Shown: piece after piece, positions 8,871 to 16,061 of the stretch
Numbering within the stretch: the stretch's first letter is position 1
Layout of the letters: each line of letters begins with the position of its first letter
Source: Oerskovia paurometabola
Lineage (GTDB): Bacteria; Actinomycetota; Actinomycetes; Actinomycetales; Cellulomonadaceae
Length of the DNA stretch: 64,000 nucleotides
Reading direction: 5' to 3'
NCBI RefSeq assembly: GCF_016907365.1
Contig: NZ_JAFBBV010000001.1
Location: 372,001 to 436,000, forward strand
The notes under the pieces: generated by a model
The model's database searches: none
Seen by the model: only the letters and a program-made list of their open reading frames with translations
What the model was told of the DNA's origin: nothing
Translations under genes and position numbers: made by a program

Positions 8871-9608
8871 TCACGCGGACGGGACGTCGGGCGGGTCGAG
8901 CAGGCGGCGAAGGCGGGTCTTCTTCTCGTTCTCGCGCACGACCCAGGCCACGTCCGGGTCGTCCGAGCCGCGCAGCGCGGCGAAGCGCGGCAGACCTGAG
9001 GCCGGGTCACCCGCGACGGCGACGCTCCAGCAGTACCCGAGGGCCTGCCGCAGCGTCCGGACGCCGGTGTCGCGGCGGGCGTCGGGCGGGAGCGCGTGGA
9101 TCGAGGCGGTGGCGGCCGCGCAGGCGTCCAGGGCGGCCGTCACGGTGGCGGGGGTTCGCAGGAGGCGCGGCTCGCAGATCCCGGCGACCGCGGCTCGGCG
9201 AACCAGCGGGTCCTGGTCGTCGACCCAGGAGGCCACGAGCGCGACGAGGGTGGCGGTCTCGGCGTCGCCGATGCGCTGCAGCGCCATCGCGACGGCCTCG
9301 CGGACGCGCCACGACCCCTCAGCCGCGCGGACGCGCAGCAGGTCGGTCAGGTCGGTGCGTGCACGGGCGGGGACGTCGACGACGAGCCGGCCGAGGCCGA
9401 CCGTCCCGCAGCAGCGCAGGTACTCGTCGGGGGAGTCGGCCAGGGAGAGCACGAGGCCTGCCGGCGCGACGTCGGCGAACGCACCGATCAGCTCGAGGTT
9501 CGCCCGAGGCCCGGGGAGCCCTGAGCGGGCCGTGAGGTAGGCGCGCACGGCGGCCGGATCATCGTCGAGCGCGCGCAAGGCCGCCCGGTGCTCTTCACGC
9601 ACGCTCAT
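8871..9608 (-). CDS. HEAT-repeat-like alpha-solenoid protein
   Basis: Soluble protein of 245 residues; the start is ATG at 9608 (MSVREEHRAAL), the first Met after an Arg/Pro-rich leader that does not look coding. Repeated helix pairs of about 35 residues are visible, e.g. SPDEYLRCCGTVGLGRLV, SWRVREAVAMALQRIGD and DPLVRRAAVAGICEP, which is the pattern of HEAT/armadillo-like adaptors. No catalytic motif is seen. Such proteins usually mediate protein contacts; function is unknown. It runs in the same direction as the VanZ gene with 163 nt between them. Confidence 0.6.
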   Translation of the reverse strand: MSVREEHRAALRALDDDPAAVRAYLTARSGLPGPRANLELIGAFADVAPAGLVLSLADSPDEYLRCCGTVGLGRLVVDVPARARTDLTDLLRVRAAEGSWRVREAVAMALQRIGDAETATLVALVASWVDDQDPLVRRAAVAGICEPRLLRTPATVTAALDACAAATASIHALPPDARRDTGVRTLRQALGYCWSVAVAGDPASGLPRFAALRGSDDPDVAWVVRENEKKTRLRRLLDPPDVPSA

Positions 9609-9723
9609 GACCAGCACGCTAGGGCTCCCGCCCCTGCTCGGGTAGGGCCGTTCGGCCGATGTGCGGCCGTCGAAAGACCCGTCTCGGCGGGCGTCGCGCG
9701 CTCTCGGCACCCGCCCCGGAGCC

Positions 9724-10476
9724 TCACGGCGACGCGGGCGGGGCCTCACGCAGCAGAGCGAGATCCCGGCGGACGTAGCGCAGGTGCGCCCACTCCTCCT
9801 CCAGGATCACGCGCACGCAGTCCCCGACGCTGGGGTGCCAGTTTTCCCCGCCCCACGGGTCGTCGCGTTCCTCCGCGAGCAGCTCCGTGGTGGCCGTCGC
9901 CAGGAACTCGGTCACCTGCCCTTGGCGCTCGGCCCGCACCGCGAGGATCTCCTCGTACGTCGGTGTGTCCGTGCGGAAGATCGACAGGTCGAAGCCCATC
10001 TCGCCGGCGCCGGTGAAGATCTGCCCGATCTCGTGGAACGGTTGCTCGATCCGCAGGATCCCGCCGCGGAGCCAGGCGTCGGTCGCCAGGACGAGGTGCC
10101 GCAGGGTCTGGGCCACGGACCACTCGTCCTCGACGTGGGCGTCCACCAGGTCGGGTGGCGTGCCCTCCACGGTCTCCTGCCACGCGGACTGCACGGCGAC
10201 CCACCCCTCGCGCAGCCCGTCGACCGTCTGCGCCTTCTGCAGCTCGCGGCCGGGGAACTGCCGGTTGAGCTCGGCGTCCACGTACGGCACGACGTCGACC
10301 CCGTTGACGATCAGGCTGCCGAAGAACAGGTCGTGGCTGTCGATGTCGAGACCGCCCACGTCGACGCCGCGCATGGTCACGCCGCTGACGTCGGAGAACC
10401 GCAGGGTGGCGCCCTTGAAGCTGGCCCTGACGAAGGTCGCGCCCTCGAACTCCTTCGTCCTGGAATAGGTCGTCAT
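9724..10476 (-). CDS. DinB-superfamily protein with pentapeptide-repeat N-terminus
   Basis: 250 residues. The first ~60 residues show pentapeptide-like spacing (FEGATFVRASFKGATLRFSDVSGVTMRGVD), and the rest is a four-helix DinB/YfiT-like fold: WSVAQTLRHLVLATDAWL, then FHEIGQI, and a final His in EEEWAHLRYVRRDL. DinB proteins bind a divalent metal through three histidines and often act as thiol-dependent transferases (mycothiol or bacillithiol). The His of TLRHLV, FHEIG and WAHLRY are candidate ligands here. The combination of a short pentapeptide stretch and DinB is known in actinobacteria, without an assigned substrate. Confidence 0.7.
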   Translation of the reverse strand: MTTYSRTKEFEGATFVRASFKGATLRFSDVSGVTMRGVDVGGLDIDSHDLFFGSLIVNGVDVVPYVDAELNRQFPGRELQKAQTVDGLREGWVAVQSAWQETVEGTPPDLVDAHVEDEWSVAQTLRHLVLATDAWLRGGILRIEQPFHEIGQIFTGAGEMGFDLSIFRTDTPTYEEILAVRAERQGQVTEFLATATTELLAEERDDPWGGENWHPSVGDCVRVILEEEWAHLRYVRRDLALLREAPPASP

Positions 10477-10524
10477 CGCTCCACGATGACGGACACCGGG
10501 CAGTCCTGCCCGGTGACGACCAGG

Positions 10525-11538
10525 TCACCCGACGACGAGTCGCAACCGGTTCTCCCCGACGCGGACCGTGACCTCCTGGCCCCAGGTCGCGACGAGCCGG
10601 TCCGACTCGACGCCGTCGCCGAAGACCACGAGCTGGTCCGACTCGACGGTGAGCCGGAGCTCGCCGCCCGCGTCGAGCATCCCTTCGGTCAGGTCCGCGC
10701 CCGTCGCGGGCGAAGGCCACGCCTCGCGCACGAACCACGCGAGCAGCGGGTCGGTGGGGCCGGGGAGGCGTCGCCCGCCGCGCTCGCGCGCGATCGACGC
10801 GCACCAGCCCGTCGCCCCGGCACCGGTCGCCACGATCACGCCCGACGACGACTGCCGCTCGACCCGGACGGACCCGCGCTCCCTGCCGCGACCGACCGCC
10901 GGCCCCTGACTCCCGCCCGCTCCGTCCGCGGCGATCCGGTACCGCGCCGACTGGTGCGACGGGTGCCCCACGAAGACCTCGTTGAGCGCGGACAGGTGCT
11001 GCCCGTCGTCGAGGTGCGCCACGACCGTCGTGAGGTCCTCGGTCCGCCAGCCGAGGCCGCCGAGGGGCGCGGCGCCGTCGGGCCGGAGGCTGGAAGGGCC
11101 GGGACCGGCCGGGGCGCTCGCGGTCCTTCCCGCGCGGGCCAGGAGACGCACGGCCGTGGTGACGTCGAGACGGACGAGCGCGCCGGCGTTGGTCCCCGGC
11201 TCGGGGTCGACGCCCAGTACCGGCTGGTCCGTGAGGTACTTGGCGACGTTCGCGACGAGCCCGTCCTGCCCGACCACGACCACGACGTCCTCGGGGGCCA
11301 CGAGGAACCGGCCGAGGTCGGCGCGCTCGACGTCGGCCCGCCGCCAGCCCTCGGGGATCGCGGCGACGACCCGGGCCCGGGCCTCGGCCACGGCGTCGTG
11401 CCGCTCCTGGACCGCGGCGAGCGTGCGGCCGCGCGTGCGGAGGAAGAACTCGGCCTGACCGCGGGTCGCGTGCCGGTCGAGGAGCTCGTCGAGCTCGGTC
11501 CGCCGGTGCACGACGACCACGCGTCGCTGGAGGGGCAC
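10525..11538 (-). CDS. NAD kinase-like (ATP-NAD kinase fold) protein
   Basis: About 337 residues. I prefer the GTG at 11538, two bases after the SPFH stop with GGGGAG 6 nt upstream, over an ATG at 11565 that would overlap the previous gene. The NAD-kinase family fold is supported by VVVVGQDGLVANVAKYL (equivalent of the GGDGT loop, here GQDG), VLGVDPEPGTNAGALVRL, and the C-terminal SSGVIVATGAGATGWCASI, matching the S-T-x-x-G-S-T-A-Y region. Because the GGDG motif is altered to GQDG, activity on NAD is uncertain; it may use another diphosphate substrate or only bind nucleotides. It forms an operon with the SPFH gene under a divergent NUDIX regulator, which ties it to NAD metabolism. Confidence 0.7.
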   Translation of the reverse strand: MPLQRRVVVVHRRTELDELLDRHATRGQAEFFLRTRGRTLAAVQERHDAVAEARARVVAAIPEGWRRADVERADLGRFLVAPEDVVVVVGQDGLVANVAKYLTDQPVLGVDPEPGTNAGALVRLDVTTAVRLLARAGRTASAPAGPGPSSLRPDGAAPLGGLGWRTEDLTTVVAHLDDGQHLSALNEVFVGHPSHQSARYRIAADGAGGSQGPAVGRGRERGSVRVERQSSSGVIVATGAGATGWCASIARERGGRRLPGPTDPLLAWFVREAWPSPATGADLTEGMLDAGGELRLTVESDQLVVFGDGVESDRLVATWGQEVTVRVGENRLRLVVG

Positions 11539-11539
11539 G

Positions 11540-12580
11540 TCAGGCTCCCCGGCCGGCGGTGGCACCGCCGGTGGCGGGGCCGCCTGCGGCTCCCGTGAAC
11601 GCGGCGAGCGCCCCGCTGAGCAGGTCCGGCGTGATGGTCAGGCTGCCGATCTTGGGCAGCGCCCCGGCGAGGTCGCGCATCGCCACGGCCAGGATGGTCG
11701 ACTGGTCCATGCCCTCGTAGACGTCCATGACGGTCCGGAACTTGGCGTTGTTCGCCTCGCCGAGCCGGCGGATCTCCTCGGCCTGCGCGGCCGACGTCAG
11801 GTCGCGACGCTCGGCCGCGGCGCGGGCCTCGACGAGCGCCGCGGCGGCGGTCTCCTCGGCCTCTCGCCGGAGGTTGGCGCCCTCCTGCGCGACGAGCCGC
11901 TCCCGGCGGGTCGCGAGCTCGATCTGGCTCGCGAGCTCGTTCTCCGAGATGGTGCGCTCGCGCTCGACGGCCAGCGCCCGCCGCTCGTACGTCGACCGGT
12001 CGGCCTCGGCCTGGACGTGCTCGCGCAGCGGGGTCTGCAGGGCGCGCTCGACGTCGCCGTCGGGGCGGACCGCGAGCACGTGGACCCCGAGGACCTCGAT
12101 GCCGGTCGAGGCCAGCCGGGCGTCCGAGCCCAGTGCCTCCACGAGCTGGGCACGGACCTGGCTCACGCCCTGCTCGAGCGCGGTCGTCAGGGGGACGGCC
12201 GCGAGGTGGTCGATCGCGTGGCTCTGCGCGAGCTGGCCGATGATCGTCGCGACCTGGTCGCGCCCCGTGGTGGTCGCGGCGCCGGTGTCGGGGTCGATCC
12301 CGAAGTCGAGCCGCTGCGAGACGACGGCCGGGTCCGCGAACCGGTACGTCACGTTGACCTGGACCGTGACGTCCTGGTGGTCGCGCGTCGTGGCGTGGAA
12401 GAGGACGGGCAGCTCCTGGTCGTCGACCGGTACCTCGCTGAGGACCGAGGTGCCGGGGCGGAACCAGAAGGCCTGGCCGATCCCGCGGTGCGCGACCCGT
12501 CCTGCCTTGAGGTGGATCACGGCGCCCGTAGGGCTGCCGAGGAAGTGCCGCAGCCAGGGGTAGCGCTTGATGGTGGCCAT
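11540..12580 (-). CDS. SPFH/Band-7 domain protein
   Basis: 346 residues. The N-terminal half is a Band-7/SPFH domain (VLFHATTRDHQDVTVQVNVTYRFADP, then TGIEVLGVHVLAVRPDGDVERAL). The middle is a long Ala/Glu/Arg coiled coil (about residues 190-265), and the tail is Gly/Ala rich. There is no obvious membrane segment, so it may associate peripherally and oligomerise as SPFH proteins do. It starts just inside the operator-containing divergent region shared with the NUDIX regulator, and is followed within 2 nt by the NAD-kinase-like gene. A structural scaffold linked to nucleotide metabolism is the inferred role. Confidence 0.78.
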   Translation of the reverse strand: MATIKRYPWLRHFLGSPTGAVIHLKAGRVAHRGIGQAFWFRPGTSVLSEVPVDDQELPVLFHATTRDHQDVTVQVNVTYRFADPAVVSQRLDFGIDPDTGAATTTGRDQVATIIGQLAQSHAIDHLAAVPLTTALEQGVSQVRAQLVEALGSDARLASTGIEVLGVHVLAVRPDGDVERALQTPLREHVQAEADRSTYERRALAVERERTISENELASQIELATRRERLVAQEGANLRREAEETAAAALVEARAAAERRDLTSAAQAEEIRRLGEANNAKFRTVMDVYEGMDQSTILAVAMRDLAGALPKIGSLTITPDLLSGALAAFTGAAGGPATGGATAGRGA

Positions 12581-12607
12581 GGGAGGCTCCGTCCGTCGTC
12601 GGTGTTT

Positions 12608-12660
12608 GTGTCACTTTGACGATAAGCCTCGACCGTCTTTAGTGTCAACCTGACGATAAG
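12608..12660. promoter_or_regulatory. Two direct-repeat operators in the SPFH/NUDIX divergent promoter
   Basis: Two near-identical elements, GTGTCA-CTT-TGACGATAAG (12608-12626) and GTGTCA-ACC-TGACGATAAG (12642-12660), are spaced 34 bp start to start. Each contains an inverted half-site pair, GTGTCA N3 TGAC. They lie between the divergent starts of the SPFH operon and the NUDIX-HTH gene. Such GTGTCA/TGACAC-like palindromes are the type bound by NrtR-family regulators, so autoregulation and co-control of both units is inferred. Confidence 0.7.
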
Positions 12661-12676
12661 GAGATAGGATGGGGGC

Positions 12677-13450
12677 ATGAGCGAGAACCCGGAGACCCCG
12701 CCGTCAGCCGCCCGGATCCCCGTCACGGTCGACGTCGTCGCGCTCACGGTCCGTGACGGCACGCTCCAGGTCCTGCTCGTGACGCGGCTCCTCGACCCCT
12801 TCCGGGACCGCCTCGCCCTGCCGGGCGGGTTCGTCCTGCCCGACGAGTCCCTGCCGCAGGCCGCCGCCCGCGAGCTCGCCGAGGAGACGGGCGTCGCGGT
12901 CCCCGGCCACCTCGAACAGCTCCGCACCTACGGGCCGCTCGGCCGCGACCCGCGCGGCCCCGTGCTGACCGTCGCGCACCTCCTGCTCGCACCCACGTAC
13001 GGCCTACCGACCGCAGGCAGCGACGCCGCTCAGGTCGGCTGGTACCCGGTCGAGGAGGCGCTCGCGGACCCGGACGGGCTCGCGTTCGACCACCACCGGA
13101 TCCTGCGCGACGGCGTCGAACGTGCCCGCGCGAAGCTCGAGTACTCGACGCTCGCGACGGCCTTCTGCGGCCCCGAGTTCACGATCGCCCAGCTCCGCGC
13201 CGTCTACGAGGCCGTGTGGGGCACCCGGCTCGACCCCCGCAACTTCCACCGCAAGGCCGTCGGCACCCCGGGGTTCCTCGTCGAGACGGGGGAGTCGACG
13301 TCGGGAGGGACCGGCCGGCCCGCCGCGCTCTACCGGCTCGCGCCCGAGGCGGAGCGCTCCGCCGGGGCGCGCGACGCCGTCGGGCAGGACGAGGCGCCCG
13401 CCTCCGTGCCCGCCGTGCTCAACCCGCCCCTCATGCGACCCGCAGGCTGA
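12677..13450 (+). CDS. nrtR: NUDIX-winged-helix transcriptional regulator (NrtR-like)
   Basis: 257 residues with the NrtR architecture. The N-terminal NUDIX domain has a fully canonical Nudix box (Gly51, Glu57, Arg65-Glu66, Glu69-Glu70, Gly72), so hydrolase activity on an ADP-ribose-type nucleotide may be retained. The C-terminal part is a winged helix (EFTIAQLRAVYEAVWGTRLDPRNFHRKAV) ending in a low-complexity tail. NrtR proteins repress NAD-metabolism genes and respond to ADP-ribose. The divergent SPFH/NAD-kinase-like operon and two shared operators make those the likely targets. The start is ATG 12677, behind AAGGAGATAGG. Confidence 0.82.
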   Translation: MSENPETPPSAARIPVTVDVVALTVRDGTLQVLLVTRLLDPFRDRLALPGGFVLPDESLPQAAARELAEETGVAVPGHLEQLRTYGPLGRDPRGPVLTVAHLLLAPTYGLPTAGSDAAQVGWYPVEEALADPDGLAFDHHRILRDGVERARAKLEYSTLATAFCGPEFTIAQLRAVYEAVWGTRLDPRNFHRKAVGTPGFLVETGESTSGGTGRPAALYRLAPEAERSAGARDAVGQDEAPASVPAVLNPPLMRPAG

Positions 13451-13558
13451 GCCCGCCATGCCCGGGGTGCTCGCCGGATGCGCCGCGGCGCACCGTCGCT
13501 AGCGTGAGAGACGTCAGCACGAACCGCTGCTGGACCGCACGGCACGAGGAGCCCGACG

Positions 13559-14035
13559 ATGAGCGACACGACCGGCACGACCCCGAGCACGACCACCCCC
13601 CGCACGACTGCCACGACCCCGCGCGGCCTGACGACCGTGAGCTTCTGGTCCGACGACGTCCCCGCGGCGGTCGCCTGGTACACCGAGGTGTTCGGCGTCG
13701 ACCCGTACTACGTCATGCCGCCCGCGCCGGCCCCGGCCGCCTACGTGGAGTTCCGGGTGGGCGACTACCAGCACGAGCTCGGCATCATCGACCGCTCGTA
13801 CGCGCCCGCAGGCGCCGCGACGGTGCCCGGCGGGGCGGTCGTCTACTGGCACGTCGACGACGTCCGCGCCACGTACGCGCGACTGCTCGCGCTCGGCGGG
13901 ACCGAGTACCAGCCGGTCACGCCGCAGGGCGACGGCGGGTTCGTGACCGCGGCCGTCGTGGACCCGTTCGGGAACGTGCTCGGCGTCATGGAGAACCCGC
14001 ACTACCTCGCGGTGCTGGAGGGGCGCGAGGGGTGA
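13559..14035 (+). CDS. VOC-family (glyoxalase/bleomycin-resistance fold) protein
   Basis: 158 residues; the ATG is preceded by GAGGAG. After a Thr/Pro-rich N-terminal tail of about 22 residues comes a single VOC domain with paired beta-alpha-beta-beta-beta modules (VSFWSDDVPAAVAWYTEVFGV and VVYWHVDDVRATYARLLALGG), ending VDPFGNVLGVMENPHY. The Glu-Leu of QHELGIID and His of YWHVDD occupy usual metal-ligand positions. It could be a dioxygenase, lyase or antibiotic-binding protein; nothing nearby narrows this. Transcribed alone. Confidence 0.75.
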   Translation: MSDTTGTTPSTTTPRTTATTPRGLTTVSFWSDDVPAAVAWYTEVFGVDPYYVMPPAPAPAAYVEFRVGDYQHELGIIDRSYAPAGAATVPGGAVVYWHVDDVRATYARLLALGGTEYQPVTPQGDGGFVTAAVVDPFGNVLGVMENPHYLAVLEGREG

Positions 14036-14112
14036 GCGGGCGGCCACCCGCGCCGCACCGTGGAGCGTCCGGATATCGAGCCGTTTCCGCCCGCCAGACG
14101 GCGCCCACAGGG

Positions 14113-14156
14113 CACTTTCGAAGGGCCTTCGAACGTCAGATGAACACCAGGTGAAC
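14113..14156 (-). promoter_or_regulatory. PHO box (PhoP-binding direct repeats) upstream of pit
   Basis: On the minus strand four successive 11-nt units can be read from 14156 downward: GTTCACCTGGT, then GTTCATCTGAC, then GTTCGAAGGCC, then the degenerate CTTCGAAAGTG. The 11-nt period and GTTCAYC core match the PHO-box consensus of Streptomyces and relatives. The array ends 54 nt before the phosphate-transporter start, so phosphate-dependent control by PhoP is expected; PhoP represses low-affinity Pit genes in some actinobacteria. Confidence 0.78.
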
Positions 14157-14209
14157 AGTCGCCGAAGACTCGCCGACTTGGTTCAGACCCCTGTCATCGA
14201 GCGTCCACC

Positions 14210-15493
14210 ATGGAGTACGTGACCGAGACGATCCTGCTCGCGCTCGTGGTAGTGACGGCCCTGGCCTTCGACTTCACGAACGGCTTCCACGACACCGGCA
14301 ACGCGATGGCCACGTCCATCGCCACACGTGCCCTCAAGCCCAAGACCGCCGTCGCGCTGTCTGCAGTCCTCAACCTGGTCGGGGCGTTCCTGTCCCTGGC
14401 CGTGGCGGCGACCATCGCCAAGGGGATCGTGGACGCGAACGTCATCACCCTCGAGGTGGTGCTCGCCGGTCTGGTGGGTGGCATCACCTGGAACCTGCTG
14501 ACCTGGTTGCTGGGTATCCCGTCGAGCTCGTCGCATGCCCTCATCGGCGGCGTCGTCGGCTCGGTCCTGGCTGCGGTCGGGACGAGCGGGGTCCTGTGGA
14601 CCGGTGTCCTGTCCAAGGTGATGATCCCCGCCCTGCTCGCTCCCGTGATCGCGATCGGGGTCGCCGCGCTCGGCACCTTCCTGGTCGCGCGCATCACCAA
14701 GGACCTGCCGCAGGACACGACGAGCCGCAGGTTCCGCTGGGGCCAGATCGGCTCCGCCTCGCTCGTCTCGCTCGCGCACGGCACCAACGACGCGCAGAAG
14801 TCGATGGGCATCATCCTGCTCGCGCTCATCGCGGGCGGTGCCGTCCCGTCCGACTCGGGGGTCCCGTTCTGGGTCGTCCTGTCGTGCGCGTTCTTCATGG
14901 CGCTGGGCACGTACCTGGGCGGCTGGCGCGTCATCCGCACGCTCGGCAAGGGCCTCGTCGAGATCGACTCGCGCCAGGGCATGGCCGCCGAGACCTCGTC
15001 GGCCGCGGTCATCCTCCTCTCGAGCCACTTCGGCTTCTCGCTGTCGACGACGCACGTCGCGACCGGTTCGATCCTCGGCTCGGGCGTCGGCATGCCGGGC
15101 GCGAAGGTCCGCTGGGGCGTCGCGGGCAAGATGCTCGCCGCGTGGGGCCTGACGCTGCCGGCCGCCGGCGTCGTCGGCGCGCTGTGCTTCTGGCTGCAGG
15201 ACGTCATCGGTGGCGTCGGCGGGACCGTCGCGGTCTTCACGATCCTCATCGGCGTCTCCGCCGCGATCTGGGTCGCGTCGCGTCGCAAGCCCGTCGACGC
15301 GTCGAACGTCAACGACGAGTGGGACGGCGAGGGCGAGACCGCTGTGGTCGACGCCGCCGAGTCCTTCACGGCCGTCGCCGTCGAGGTCACGGCCGAGGCC
15401 GAGGCCACGATCGCCGCGACCACGGCAGCGAACTCCACTGCTCCGACCGCCACCGCCCCGACCGCCACTGCCCGTGAGGGAGTCCACGCATGA
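14210..15493 (+). CDS. pit: Inorganic phosphate transporter, PiT family
   Basis: 427 residues, about ten membrane segments arranged as the two PiT half-repeats. Signature sequences are DFTNGFHDTGNAMATSIATRAL near the N-terminus and the second copy SLAHGTNDAQKSMGIILLAL in the second half, with IPSSSSHALIGG and LSTTHVATGSILG as the paired Ser-Ser-His/Thr-Thr-His elements. It carries a low-complexity Thr/Ala-rich cytoplasmic tail of about 50 residues. Low-affinity proton- or cation-coupled phosphate uptake. The ATG has no strong ribosome site. A PHO box lies upstream and its stop overlaps the next start. Confidence 0.9.
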   Translation: MEYVTETILLALVVVTALAFDFTNGFHDTGNAMATSIATRALKPKTAVALSAVLNLVGAFLSLAVAATIAKGIVDANVITLEVVLAGLVGGITWNLLTWLLGIPSSSSHALIGGVVGSVLAAVGTSGVLWTGVLSKVMIPALLAPVIAIGVAALGTFLVARITKDLPQDTTSRRFRWGQIGSASLVSLAHGTNDAQKSMGIILLALIAGGAVPSDSGVPFWVVLSCAFFMALGTYLGGWRVIRTLGKGLVEIDSRQGMAAETSSAAVILLSSHFGFSLSTTHVATGSILGSGVGMPGAKVRWGVAGKMLAAWGLTLPAAGVVGALCFWLQDVIGGVGGTVAVFTILIGVSAAIWVASRRKPVDASNVNDEWDGEGETAVVDAAESFTAVAVEVTAEAEATIAATTAANSTAPTATAPTATAREGVHA

Positions 15494-15768
15494 GCGAGTT
15501 CATCCACTTCGACGCCCTGCTCCAGGTCGTGGTCGCCGGCGCGATCGTCGGCGCGGGCCTGCCCGCGCTGTTCGCGCTGGGCGTCCGCCTGCTCGCCCCG
15601 TCGCAGGGTGCGGCCCTCGCGGTGGAAGGTGCGCCGTCGGGCACGGGCTCCGGCCCGACGACGGCTCGCCCCACGGGCCTTCGTCTCACCGGCGCGGTGG
15701 TGTGCTTCGGCACGGTGCTGGCCGCGTGCGCGGTGGGCATCTGGTTCCTCGCGTCCGGCGGTCACTGA
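15490..15768 (+). CDS. Small two-helix membrane protein coupled to PiT
   Basis: 92 residues, starting in the ATGA that ends the phosphate transporter, so co-translated. Two hydrophobic helices (about residues 10-35 and 65-88) flank a soluble loop rich in Ser/Thr/Gly. Actinobacterial pit genes are often followed by such a small protein; its role is unknown and an accessory or regulatory subunit of the transporter is a reasonable guess. A strong hairpin follows 25 nt after its stop. Confidence 0.7.
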   Translation: MSEFIHFDALLQVVVAGAIVGAGLPALFALGVRLLAPSQGAALAVEGAPSGTGSGPTTARPTGLRLTGAVVCFGTVLAACAVGIWFLASGGH

Positions 15769-15792
15769 CCCCCCGCACGACCCCCGACAGGA

Positions 15793-15823
15793 GGCCGCCC
15801 CGTCGTACGACGACGGGGCGGCC
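15793..15823 (+). terminator. Hairpin terminator of the pit operon
   Basis: A perfect 14-bp stem (GGCCGCCCCGTCGT with ACGACGGGGCGGCC) closes a 3-nt loop. No T-run follows, as is usual for actinobacterial terminators. Confidence 0.75.
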
Positions 15824-15947
15824 TTCGTCGTCCTCGCGGGAGGCAGAGCGCCGCCCGCACGACGTGATGAGGCGAACACCACATCCGGGCGGTAGTGGTC
15901 GAATTACCACGGTCGCCCCACCTTGTCCCGCATTTCGAGGGGCTGAT

Positions 15948-15964
15948 GTGCGACCGTGTCGCAC
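15948..15964. promoter_or_regulatory. Inverted repeat upstream of the anchored repeat protein
   Basis: GTGCGAC-CGT-GTCGCAC, two 7-bp arms around 3 bp, lies 98 nt before the start codon. The same 226-nt leader also holds CGGGAG N9 CTCCCG (from 15974) and AGTTG-GA-CAACT (16026-16037). Some may be regulator sites; none matches a motif I know. Confidence 0.4.
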
Positions 15965-16061
15965 GATGTGATCGGGAGCACGGGAATCTCCCGTCATACC
16001 GCCGTCGGGGTCTGGTCTTCTGGGTAGTTGGACAACTGTTCAGGTCACCAGAAGGAGCGTC

